Assembly (NCBI GenBank): GCA_024235395.1
Contig: JACKMK010000001.1
Coordinates: forward strand, 1,240,001 to 1,304,000
Origin: Chromatiaceae bacterium
GTDB taxonomy: Bacteria > Pseudomonadota > Gammaproteobacteria > Chromatiales > Chromatiaceae
Reading direction: 5' to 3'
DNA length: 64,000 bases
The notes under the pieces are model-generated. The model made no database searches and was not told the origin of the DNA. It was given only the letters and a program-made list of their open reading frames with translations. Below are positions 25,943 through 33,461 of the stretch, piece after piece; the stretch's first letter is position 1; every line of letters begins with the position of its first letter. Position numbers and translations under genes: made by a program.

Positions 25943-25998
25943 TGTCAATTGACGCATTTCGTCAGTATGTGACGCGTCACGTCATCCCTACCACGTCA
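25943..25998. promoter_or_regulatory. phased TGACG/CGTCA repeats, putative PilR enhancer
   Basis: TGACG or CGTCA occurs at 25950, 25960, 25970, 25975, 25980 and 25994, plus 25927 at the end of pilR. Four copies begin exactly 10 bp apart (25950, 25960, 25970, 25980), one helical turn. They include the perfect palindromes GTCAATTGAC (25944-25953) and GTGACGCGTCAC (25969-25980). The array is about 105-180 bp upstream of the sigma-54 promoter, the usual position for an NtrC-type activator. Binding by PilR is inferred from position. Confidence 0.55.
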
Positions 25999-26103
25999 GC
26001 AAACACGGCCAACACCCGCTCAATCTGGCCCTGAAGTCCCTGTCGGGGCGTTTAGCAACGCCAAGTTTATTTAAATCGCCAATAAATTGACTAACTACAA
26101 AGA

Positions 26104-26120
26104 TGGCATAGCTTCTGCAT
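26104..26120 (+). promoter_or_regulatory. sigma-54 promoter of the pilin gene
   Basis: TGGCATAGCTTCTGCAT has the invariant GG (26105-26106) and GC (26117-26118) exactly 10 nt apart, close to the TGGCAC-N5-TTGCA consensus. It leaves a leader of about 110 nt before the pilin ATG. The gap 25930-26240 holds this, the phased repeats and an AT-rich stretch at 26050-26100; no gene is seen in it. Confidence 0.75.
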
Positions 26121-26240
26121 TTCCCAGGGCACAGGCCCTTCCGGTGACACCGAAACCGAACCCGGGACAGGCCCTAAAGTTTAAAACCCTGCGGCCGTTA
26201 GGTGTGTGCGACCGCTGACCCAAACCAGGAGAGAAACGCA

Positions 26241-26681
26241 ATGAAGAAGCAGTCAGGCTTTACCCTTATCGAACTCATGATCGTCGTCGCGATCATCGCG
26301 ATCCTCGCTGCGATCGCAATCCCGGCGTACAACGAATATATCAAGGAGGCTCGGATCTCCAAAGTCACAGAGCACTACGACCGCGCTGTAAGCGTCGTTC
26401 GCGCCCACATGGCAAAAGTGGCCGCAAACAACGCCAGGGGCGGTAACATGGCGATGCCGGCCGATTCAGGCGAATGGATCGCCGTGATCGATCCTGATGG
26501 CAAGTCGACCGCACCGGAGAACGGCGGTGCAGGTTTCGTCGACGGCGCCGCCGTTGACGCCGATGGCTCGGTTGGCATCGCGGTTGCCAGTGGGGTCGTA
26601 ACGATCGACCGTCCGCTGTACCCGTCAGACGGTTCCGGCGTCCAGGACACCACCACAACCATCGACCCAACCAACATCTGA
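26241..26681 (+). CDS. pilA: type IV pilin, major subunit (PilA-like)
   Basis: A 146-residue prepilin. The leader MKKQSG ends at the prepilin peptidase site before Phe7, which becomes N-methylated. Glu11 (mature Glu5) and the hydrophobic helix IELMIVVAIIAILAAIAIPAY follow. The globular part is short and rich in Gly, Ala and Asp (GGAGFVDGAAVDADG) and contains no Cys, so the C-terminal disulfide loop of many type IVa pilins is absent. A strong AGGAGA site and a sigma-54 promoter precede it. The major-subunit role is inferred from that promoter and the position next to pilSR. Its codons are less GC-biased than those of pilB. Confidence 0.92.
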   Translation: MKKQSGFTLIELMIVVAIIAILAAIAIPAYNEYIKEARISKVTEHYDRAVSVVRAHMAKVAANNARGGNMAMPADSGEWIAVIDPDGKSTAPENGGAGFVDGAAVDADGSVGIAVASGVVTIDRPLYPSDGSGVQDTTTTIDPTNI

Positions 26682-26699
26682 TCGCTGGGCTCGCCACTT

Positions 26700-26732
26700 G
26701 TCGGGAAGTCACTTTTGAAGTGACTTCCCGAC
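26700..26732 (+). other. 15-bp perfect hairpin after the pilin gene
   Basis: Arms 26700-26714 and 26718-26732 are perfectly complementary (GTCGGGAAGTCACTT with loop TTG), 18 bp after the pilin stop. No T-tract follows, so it may act as a partial terminator or as a 3' stabiliser giving high pilin mRNA relative to downstream genes. Confidence 0.75.
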
Positions 26733-26860
26733 GGCACGTTTGGCTCCCAGCCGTTGAGACTCTAACAAGCTTCCACCCCCCGCCGGGTAAAACAACAGTA
26801 GACTTAAAGCATCATCCCAACGACATCCAAACCGCCAGACCAGTTGGAGGCATCACGACA

Positions 26861-27346
26861 ATGGGCGATCACTTGCGGATTGTTACCCGGTTGAGCAGAG
26901 CACAATTCAATGGTTACTCACTTGTCGAGTTGATGGTCACAATCGCCGTGATCAGTGTCATCGCGAGCATCGCCATACCGATGTACCGTTCGTACACCCT
27001 TGAAGGTCACTTCGCTACGCTGCAGACATCACTTGATGGACTGCGCACACCGATGGAAGAGTTTCGACTTGAAAACGGCAGCTATGGCACTGCCGGAAAT
27101 CTTGTCGGAATTCAGAATATTGCCGCCCAGTACAACGGCTGCCCAACCTGTTCCGGTCGATTTAACTGGGAACCTGCAAACAAATCGAACGCATACAACT
27201 ATACTGTGGCTGTCATCAGCAGTACGTCCTACGACGCGTGGGGTGTCTTTTCCGGGAACGCTGGAATATGGGTTCGCTGCGATGATCGATTTACCAACTG
27301 CTGCAACTCTGAGTCTGGCGGCGCAGCCACCGACGCCTGTCCTTGA
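26861..27346 (+). CDS. second type IV pilin-like protein (minor or alternative pilin)
   Basis: A 161-residue prepilin with an unusually long leader of 18 residues ending NG. The mature N-terminus would be Tyr19, not Phe, then SLVELMVTIAVISVIASIAIP with the conserved Glu at mature position 5. The globular part has a Cys pair (CPTC), then a CDDRFTNCCN cluster and a C-terminal Cys, suggesting disulfides; GSYGTAGN resembles PilE-type minor pilins. A GGAGG site precedes the ATG. Base composition is more AT-rich than the flanks. It could be a minor pilin or a replaceable subunit of the pilus. Confidence 0.8.
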   Translation: MGDHLRIVTRLSRAQFNGYSLVELMVTIAVISVIASIAIPMYRSYTLEGHFATLQTSLDGLRTPMEEFRLENGSYGTAGNLVGIQNIAAQYNGCPTCSGRFNWEPANKSNAYNYTVAVISSTSYDAWGVFSGNAGIWVRCDDRFTNCCNSESGGAATDACP

Positions 27347-27417
27347 TCCGGACATCGAATTCTGGAAACAACCTAAAGTCGGCGGATTGCGAGCCGATGA
27401 ATTGCTTGATTGCGCCA

Positions 27418-27433
27418 CGCGTGACGACACGCG
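27418..27433. other. short inverted repeat between the second pilin gene and pilB
   Basis: CGCGTG-ACGA-CACGCG, 6-bp perfect arms with a four-base loop, in the 165-bp gap. No T-tract follows; function unknown. Confidence 0.35.
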
Positions 27434-27511
27434 CGATCCGCAGCACACCAGAACTATAGGTTGGATGACGGAAGACTCGGATTTCTCAACATAAAGTTGG
27501 CCCGCACGACA

Positions 27512-29227
27512 ATGGCAACCACCAGCCCAATCACGCGCCTCGGCGGCCTCGCCCGACGCTTGGTCCAGGATGGCCTCCTGACCGAAGAGCAGGCCGGCGC
27601 CGCGACCGAAACCGCCAGTTCTGCCAGTCTGCCACTGGTCTCGGTGCTGGTCCGTGATGGCTTGGTCACGTCGCGCGACGTCGCGCTTGCAGCATCCCTC
27701 GAATACGGTGTGCCGCTGTTCGACCTCGACGCCATCGACCCGTCCGCGATGCCGACCAACCTGGTCGAAGAGAAACTGATCCGCAAGCATCACGCGCTGC
27801 CACTGATCAAGCGCGGCAACCGTCTATTCCTTGGCGTCTCGGACCCCACGAACCATCACGGGCTGGACGAGATCAAATTCCATACCGGCCTCGCGACAGA
27901 TGCGGTGCTGGTCGAGGAAGACAAACTCGCTTCGGCCATCGATCGGTCACTGGATGCGCAGAACACCGCAATCAGCGAGGCACTCGACGAGGACCTCGAG
28001 AACCTCGACATCAGTGCAGGTGACGAGGATTCCGACGAGAACGACTCCAACCTCGACATCGACGACGCACCGGTCGTGCGTTACGTCAACAAGATCCTGC
28101 TCGATGCGATCAACTCGGGGGCCTCAGATATCCATTTTGAACCTTACGAAAAACTGTATCGGATCCGCTTCCGCCAGGACGGCATGTTGCACGAAAAAGC
28201 AACGCCACCGGTCAACATCGCAGCGCGTCTGTCAGCGCGCCTGAAGGTGATGTCGCGCCTCAATATCGCCGAACGCCGTGTGCCTCAGGACGGGCGCATC
28301 AAGATGGTCCTGTCGCGCAACCGTTCGATCGATTTCCGTGTGAACACCTGCCCGACCTCGCACGGCGAGAAGATCGTACTGCGTATCCTCGATTCGTCGG
28401 CAGCGACGCTTGGCGTCGAGTCATTGGGCTTCGATGAGCAACAGAAGAAGCACTTCCTGCACGCGATCAAGAAACCGTACGGGATGATCCTGGTCACCGG
28501 CCCGACCGGTAGCGGTAAGACCGTGACGCTGTACACCGCGCTGAACATGTTGAACTCGCCCGAAGTCAACATCTCCACCGCCGAGGACCCGGTCGAGATC
28601 CAGGTTACCGGAATCAACCAGGTCAACGTCAACCCGAAGACCGGCTTGACGTTCGCCGAGGCGCTGCGCGCCTTCCTGCGTCAGGACCCGGACATCGTGA
28701 TGGTCGGGGAGATCCGTGACCTCGAGACCGCGGAGATCGCGGTCAAGGCGGCGCAAACCGGCCACCTGGTGCTGTCCACGCTGCATACCAACGATGCGCC
28801 GCAGACGCTGACGCGTCTCGCCAATATGGGCGTACCGCCGTTCAACATAGCCTCGTCGGTCAATCTGATCATGGCGCAGCGACTCGCCAGGCGTCTGTGC
28901 GAACATTGCAAGGCAGTCGAGGACGTACCCCGCGACGCACTGATCGAGGAAGGCTTCACCGAGGAAGAAGTTCGCCAGGGAGTGACCGTGTACAAACCGG
29001 TCGGATGCGACAAATGCACCAAGGGCTACAAGGGGCGGGTCGGTATTTTCGAAGTGATGCCGGTCAGCGACGCGATGGGCAAAGTGATCATGGAGAACGG
29101 CAACGCAATCCAGATCCGCGACCTCGCGAAGTCCGAGGGACTGCAGGACCTGCGCGCCTCCGGATTGGCGAAGGTCAAAGCCGGGATTACCAGCCTCGAA
29201 GAGATCAACCGAGTAACCAAGGAATAG
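27512..29227 (+). CDS. pilB: type IV pilus extension ATPase PilB
   Basis: Hexameric cytoplasmic ATPase of 571 residues that powers pilus extension. The N-terminal MshEN/T2SSE-N region contains RLGGLARRLVQDGLLTEEQA, which resembles the first half of the c-di-GMP-binding MshEN motif. The core has Walker A GPTGSGKT at 330-337, the Asp box, Walker B (DIVMVGEIRD) and the His box (LSTLHTND). The zinc-binding tetracysteine (CEHC and CDKC) follows. The ATG at 27512 gives the usual N-terminus; a start at 27461 is less likely. pilC follows after 12 bp. Confidence 0.96.
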   Translation: MATTSPITRLGGLARRLVQDGLLTEEQAGAATETASSASLPLVSVLVRDGLVTSRDVALAASLEYGVPLFDLDAIDPSAMPTNLVEEKLIRKHHALPLIKRGNRLFLGVSDPTNHHGLDEIKFHTGLATDAVLVEEDKLASAIDRSLDAQNTAISEALDEDLENLDISAGDEDSDENDSNLDIDDAPVVRYVNKILLDAINSGASDIHFEPYEKLYRIRFRQDGMLHEKATPPVNIAARLSARLKVMSRLNIAERRVPQDGRIKMVLSRNRSIDFRVNTCPTSHGEKIVLRILDSSAATLGVESLGFDEQQKKHFLHAIKKPYGMILVTGPTGSGKTVTLYTALNMLNSPEVNISTAEDPVEIQVTGINQVNVNPKTGLTFAEALRAFLRQDPDIVMVGEIRDLETAEIAVKAAQTGHLVLSTLHTNDAPQTLTRLANMGVPPFNIASSVNLIMAQRLARRLCEHCKAVEDVPRDALIEEGFTEEEVRQGVTVYKPVGCDKCTKGYKGRVGIFEVMPVSDAMGKVIMENGNAIQIRDLAKSEGLQDLRASGLAKVKAGITSLEEINRVTKE

Positions 29228-29239
29228 ACGGGATAAAGT

Positions 29240-30508
29240 ATGGCGACCAGAGCAGCAACGGCTACGGCAGCCAAAGCCAAGGCCCCAAAACCGGACAAGG
29301 CCCTTATATTCGTCTGGGAGGGTACCGACCGCAAAGGCAACCGGGTCAAAGGCGAGTCACGCGCCGCGAACATCGCGCTGGCGCGCGCCGACCTTCGACG
29401 CCAGGGCATAGCCCCGCTCAAGCTGCGCAAGAAAAGTTCGTCGTTTCTGAGCAATCGAAAGAAGAAGATCACCAGCAAGGACATCGCGATATTCTCGCGC
29501 CAACTCGCGACCATGATGTCGGCCGGCGTTCCGATGGTGCAGGCGTTCGACATCGTCGGCCGCGGCCACAACAATCCCTCGATGCAGGAACTGGTGCTGG
29601 CGATCAAGGCCGATGTCGAGGGCGGGACCTCGCTGACCGCATCGCTGCGCAAACACCCGCTGTACTTCGACGACCTGTTCTGCAACCTGGTCGAGGCTGG
29701 CGAACAGGCCGGGGTGCTCGAGACACTGCTCGACAAGATTGCGACCTACAAAGAGAAGACCGAGTCGCTGAAGGCGAAGATCAAGAAGGCGCTGTTCTAC
29801 CCGACCGCGGTGATCACCGTCGCGATCCTGATCACAGCGATCATCATGATATTCGTCATTCCGCAGTTCAAAGAGCTGTTCTCAAGCTTCGGTGCCGACC
29901 TGCCCGCGTTCACCAAGATGGTCATCAACATATCGGACTTCGTCGCGGCATGGTGGTGGGCCATTCTAGTCACTGTGGTAGCTGGCGTTACGCTTGCCGC
30001 AAACATCTGGAAACGGTCGCCAAAGTTCCGCGAGACCCTAGACCGCCTGCTGTTAAAGGTGCCGGTGATCGGGATGATCATGCACAAAGCGGCCCTGGCA
30101 CGCTTCTGCCGCACCACTGCGACCATGTTTACTGCGGGGGTACCATTGGTGGAGGCTTTGCAATCAGTCGCCGGGGCGACCGGCAGTACGGTGTACGGCA
30201 ACGCGGTCCTGAAGATGCGCGACGACGTCGCAACCGGCCAGTCACTGACCCTGGCCATGCGTCAACAGGGCCTGTTTCCGCACATGGTGATCCAGATGGT
30301 GACAATCGGCGAGGAGTCCGGCGCGCTCGACGACATGCTCGCCAAAGTCGCCGACTTCTACGAGGAAGAAGTCGATAACGCGGTCGATGCACTGAGCAGT
30401 CTGTTGGAGCCGCTGATCATGGTGGTGTTGGGGACCGTGGTCGGCGGTCTGGTCGTCGCGTTGTACCTACCGATCTTCCAACTGGGATCGGTAGTAGCTG
30501 GCAGGTGA
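29240..30508 (+). CDS. pilC: type IV pilus inner membrane platform protein PilC
   Basis: A 422-residue GspF-family protein, the membrane platform on which PilB acts. Two homologous cytoplasmic helical domains (about 85-210 and 290-410, each with a FxRxLATMMSAGVPMVQAF-like or FCRTTATMFTAGVPLVEAL segment) alternate with three transmembrane helices (about 190-213, 235-260 and 390-415). The N-terminal 30 residues are Ala/Lys-rich and disordered. pilD starts 3 nt after the stop. This is the standard pilBCD order. Confidence 0.97.
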   Translation: MATRAATATAAKAKAPKPDKALIFVWEGTDRKGNRVKGESRAANIALARADLRRQGIAPLKLRKKSSSFLSNRKKKITSKDIAIFSRQLATMMSAGVPMVQAFDIVGRGHNNPSMQELVLAIKADVEGGTSLTASLRKHPLYFDDLFCNLVEAGEQAGVLETLLDKIATYKEKTESLKAKIKKALFYPTAVITVAILITAIIMIFVIPQFKELFSSFGADLPAFTKMVINISDFVAAWWWAILVTVVAGVTLAANIWKRSPKFRETLDRLLLKVPVIGMIMHKAALARFCRTTATMFTAGVPLVEALQSVAGATGSTVYGNAVLKMRDDVATGQSLTLAMRQQGLFPHMVIQMVTIGEESGALDDMLAKVADFYEEEVDNAVDALSSLLEPLIMVVLGTVVGGLVVALYLPIFQLGSVVAGR

Positions 30509-30511
30509 ACA

Positions 30512-31387
30512 TTGCTCTCCGGCGCAGTATTCGCAGCACTCGCGCCCCTCGCTGCGTTGCTGCTGGGCCTGGTGGTCGGCAGCTTTCTGAACGTGGTGAT
30601 CCTGCGACTGCCACGGCATTTGCATGCGGAACTCGCCGGCGCATGCGCAGAACTTCGCGGTGAGCATGCGGAACCTGTCCAGAACCGCCTGTTCGGCCTG
30701 GACTTCCTCATTACTCCCGCCTCGACATGCCCACATTGCGGCCACGCAATCCGCGCCTGGGAGAACATCCCGATCATCAGCTACCTGCTGTTGCGTGGCC
30801 AATGCAGCAATTGTCATGCGTCGATCGGGCTGAGGTATCCGCTGGTTGAGGCGGTGACCGGTCTGCTCAGCCTGGTGGTTGCACTGCATTTCGGACCTCA
30901 GTCCGCAACGGCCGTTGCGCTGATCCTGGTTTGGGGACTGATCGCCCTGACAGTGATCGATCTCGATGAGCAGCTGTTGCCGGACAGCCTGACCCTCCCC
31001 TTGATGTGGCTCGGCCTGCTGGTCAACATCGACGGCATGTTCACCGATTTGGCGTCAGCGGTGATCGGCGCGGCAGCCGGGTACCTGGTGCTGTGGGTCG
31101 TGTTTCAGGTGTTTCGCCTGATCACCGGGCGCGAGGGCATGGGCTATGGCGATTTCAAACTACTGGCGGTGTTCGGTGCCTTCTTCGGCTGGCAGATGTT
31201 GCCGCAGGTCATCCTGTTGTCGTCACTGATCGGCGCCATCATCGGGATCACGCTGGTCATGTTCCGGGGTCGCGACCGGCAGATCCCGATACCGTTCGGG
31301 CCCTACCTCGCATTGGCGGGCTTTGTCGCACTTTTGTGGGGCGACGACATCAACCGCGCCTACCTGCAGCTCGCAGGATTCGCCTGA
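30512..31387 (+). CDS. pilD: prepilin peptidase / N-methyltransferase PilD
   Basis: A 291-residue membrane aspartic protease that cleaves prepilin leaders after Gly and methylates the new N-terminus. It has LVVGSFLNVVILRLP at the N-terminus, a cytoplasmic zinc site with two CxxC pairs (CPHC and CSNC), and the two catalytic Asp, in VIDLDEQLLPD and GMGYGDFKLLA. About eight helices. The start is a TTG one codon after the pilC stop, with AGGTG upstream; no ATG or GTG is available at the family's N-terminus. It should process both pilins encoded upstream. Confidence 0.95.
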   Translation: MLSGAVFAALAPLAALLLGLVVGSFLNVVILRLPRHLHAELAGACAELRGEHAEPVQNRLFGLDFLITPASTCPHCGHAIRAWENIPIISYLLLRGQCSNCHASIGLRYPLVEAVTGLLSLVVALHFGPQSATAVALILVWGLIALTVIDLDEQLLPDSLTLPLMWLGLLVNIDGMFTDLASAVIGAAAGYLVLWVVFQVFRLITGREGMGYGDFKLLAVFGAFFGWQMLPQVILLSSLIGAIIGITLVMFRGRDRQIPIPFGPYLALAGFVALLWGDDINRAYLQLAGFA

Positions 31388-31389
31388 GC

Positions 31390-31986
31390 TTGCTCAAAAT
31401 CGGACTGACTGGCGGCATCGGGAGCGGCAAATCCGCCGCGAGTGCCCGTTTCGCAGCACTTGGGGCCGAGGTCATCGACACCGACCGGCTGAGCCGCGAA
31501 CTGGTCGAACCCGGACAACCGGCACTGCGCGAGATCATCGCTGCATTCGGCGAGGGCATGCTGGACACGCAAGGCCGCCTGGATCGGGGACTGCTGCGCG
31601 AGCGGGTGTTTGGCGATGCGGCGGCACGCAAACGCCTGGAGGAGATCCTGCATCCACGGATCCGCGACGCGATGCTGGCTCGCGCCGAAGATTCGACGGC
31701 GCCGTACGTCGTGTTCGTCATCCCGCTGCTGTTCGAGGCCGGCCAGCGAGCGCTGGTCGACCGGGTACTGGTAATCGATGTACCCGAGCCACTTCAGCGC
31801 GCCCGGGTCGCCGCCCGCGATGGCTTCGACGATGCGCAGATTGCGCAGATCCTCGCCGCCCAGGTCGATCGCGCGACGCGCCTGAGCGGTGCCGACGACG
31901 TGATCTGCAATGACGGCAGCATCGCCGAACTGCACGCCGCGGTGGATCGCCTGCATCACCAGTATTTGCGCCATGTCCTGAATTGA
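31390..31986 (+). CDS. coaE: dephospho-CoA kinase
   Basis: Last enzyme of coenzyme A synthesis, phosphorylating the ribose 3'-OH of dephospho-CoA. 198 residues. The P-loop GLTGGIGSGKS starts at residue 5, then VIDTDRLSREL and the VFVIPLLFEAG lid/CoA region. It begins with TTG, 2 nt after the pilD stop. The family begins directly at this P-loop strand, so no longer start fits. pilD-coaE-zapD-yacG is the conserved gammaproteobacterial order. Confidence 0.96.
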   Translation: MLKIGLTGGIGSGKSAASARFAALGAEVIDTDRLSRELVEPGQPALREIIAAFGEGMLDTQGRLDRGLLRERVFGDAAARKRLEEILHPRIRDAMLARAEDSTAPYVVFVIPLLFEAGQRALVDRVLVIDVPEPLQRARVAARDGFDDAQIAQILAAQVDRATRLSGADDVICNDGSIAELHAAVDRLHHQYLRHVLN

Positions 31987-32058
31987 CGGTTCTGTGCTTT
32001 ACCGTGGCGTACGGCTGACCGACAATATTCGTTCATCCTGATCGTCAAGGACGCCGCA

Positions 32059-32826
32059 TTGCCCGATACCACCCTTTTCGAGCATCCGTTGAACGAGAAA
32101 TGCCGAACCTGGCTGCGCCTCTCGCACCTGTTCGAGCAGCTGGAGTTCCACCTTCCTCAGGGTGCCGAGTGGCATGCTCGGGCGGCGATGACTGCGCTGC
32201 TGGATATCGCAAACGTATTGTCACGCGCCGACATCAAGTCGGAACTGTTGAAGGAACTGGAGCGCTACCGCCTCTCCCTGTCTCGCATGGCCGACACGCC
32301 GGGGGTGGACAACGACCGCCTGGAACACATCGTGCAGAACCTGTACCAGACATGCCAGGGGGTACGCGAGGTCAGCGGTCAACTCGCACAGGCGTTACGC
32401 ACTAACGAGTTCCTGAACAGTATCGTGCAACGCAGCAGCATCTCCGGTGGGTCGTTCGATTTCGATCTCCCGCAGTACCACTACTGGCTGAATATGCCGC
32501 AACACGAACGCTCGTTGCAGCTGGACGATTGGCGGCACGAAGTCAGCCCGGTGCAGGACGCGGTCGAGTTGCTGCTGACGCTGATCCGCAGCAGCGCGGT
32601 GCCGACCGAGGAACTGGCGGTGAACGGGTTTTACCAGAAGTCACTGCCCGGCAACACAACCGCCCAGCTGGTGCGCGTCGGCCTGCCGTCGGCCGGCGGT
32701 GTATTCGCAGAGATCAGCGGCGGCAAACACCGATTCAGCATCCGTTTCATGGACTGCGTCGATTGGCAGCATCCGACGCAGGTCGATCGCGATATCAGCT
32801 TCACGCTCAGCACCTGCACAATGTGA
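32059..32826 (+). CDS. zapD: cell division protein ZapD
   Basis: A 255-residue cytosolic protein (DUF1342/YacF) that crosslinks FtsZ filaments at the division ring. It shows the characteristic TTLFEHPLNEKCRTWLRLSHL opening, an alpha-helical domain (to about residue 115) and a beta domain ending in the ISFTLSTC strand. It starts with TTG behind an AAGGA site; no in-frame ATG gives the full N-terminus. It lies 72 bp after coaE and 17 bp before yacG. Its target ftsZ lies 9 kb away. Confidence 0.95.
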   Translation: MPDTTLFEHPLNEKCRTWLRLSHLFEQLEFHLPQGAEWHARAAMTALLDIANVLSRADIKSELLKELERYRLSLSRMADTPGVDNDRLEHIVQNLYQTCQGVREVSGQLAQALRTNEFLNSIVQRSSISGGSFDFDLPQYHYWLNMPQHERSLQLDDWRHEVSPVQDAVELLLTLIRSSAVPTEELAVNGFYQKSLPGNTTAQLVRVGLPSAGGVFAEISGGKHRFSIRFMDCVDWQHPTQVDRDISFTLSTCTM

Positions 32827-32843
32827 CCAAAGGGGTTGTGCCG

Positions 32844-33029
32844 ATGGAAGACCGCGTACTCGAGGTCGCCTGCCCTACCTGTGGAAAGTCGGTTCGCTGG
32901 ACGGCGGGCAGCCGATGGCGGCCGTTCTGCAGCGAGCGATGCAAATTGATCGACCTGGGGGAATGGCTGGCCGAGGAACGCGCCATCCCCGGCGATCCCG
33001 CCGCCCCGGACTGGAACGAGGACGGCTGA
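32844..33029 (+). CDS. yacG: DNA gyrase inhibitor YacG (zinc protein)
   Basis: A 61-residue zinc-finger protein that binds GyrB and inhibits gyrase in E. coli. The four zinc ligands are in CPTCGK and FCSERCKLIDLGEWL, and the acidic tail is present. An AGGGG site lies 8 nt before the ATG at 32844; a GTG at 32838 is the alternative. Last gene of the pil-coaE-zapD block. It ends one base before the end of a convergent hypothetical gene, so there is no terminator between them. Confidence 0.93.
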   Translation: MEDRVLEVACPTCGKSVRWTAGSRWRPFCSERCKLIDLGEWLAEERAIPGDPAAPDWNEDG

Positions 33030-33461
33030 TCACTGGCGGAGTGGGAACTCGGCGACGGTCGCCGCCTCTCCGCTGGCCTGCAGCCGGATCCTGATCACCA
33101 CGGTATCTTTCGGGATCGCGTCGAGCACCCAGTCGTCCGGCAAGACCGGCAACTCGCGCGTCGCCAGACGGTCCCCGCTCGGAGATATGAACTGCAGTTC
33201 GCGCACTGCGAGACTGTCGGCGTCGAAGCCGGCCGTTCGTAGCCGCAACCCCGCGCTCCCTGGCCCGAGCACCAGCGCGCGATCTCCACCGAGCGCCGCA
33301 CACGGGGCTGTCGCGGGGCTGCAGGGCTGCTCGGTCGCGAGCAGTTGGATCGGGTCGGCACCCAACACACGGTGCGTCTTGCGGCCGATCTGTCCCCAGC
33401 TCAGCACCAATCCGACCGCGACAATCACGAAGAACAACCAGTAGCGACCCTCACGGCGCAT
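33030..33461 (-). CDS. single-pass membrane protein, unknown function
   Basis: A 143-residue protein not recognised. A charged start (MRREGRYW) leads into one hydrophobic helix at about 8-24 (LFFVIVAVGLVLSWG), then a Pro/Ala-containing stretch with two Cys and a beta-rich region ending AEFPLRQ. An uncleaved signal anchor with a periplasmic domain is predicted. The start overlaps the end of the MutT-ThiE gene by 11 bp; an ATG six bases earlier (33467) is equally possible. Longer readings run antisense-like through the ThiE part and are rejected. Confidence 0.65.
   Translation of the reverse strand: MRREGRYWLFFVIVAVGLVLSWGQIGRKTHRVLGADPIQLLATEQPCSPATAPCAALGGDRALVLGPGSAGLRLRTAGFDADSLAVRELQFISPSGDRLATRELPVLPDDWVLDAIPKDTVVIRIRLQASGEAATVAEFPLRQ

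Noticed and set aside
25968..25982. CRP/Vfr or FNR site at the GTGACGCGTCAC palindrome
   Set aside because: CRP-type sites need TGTGA-N6-TCACA; here the half-sites are 4 nt apart, and FNR halves (TTGAT) are absent.
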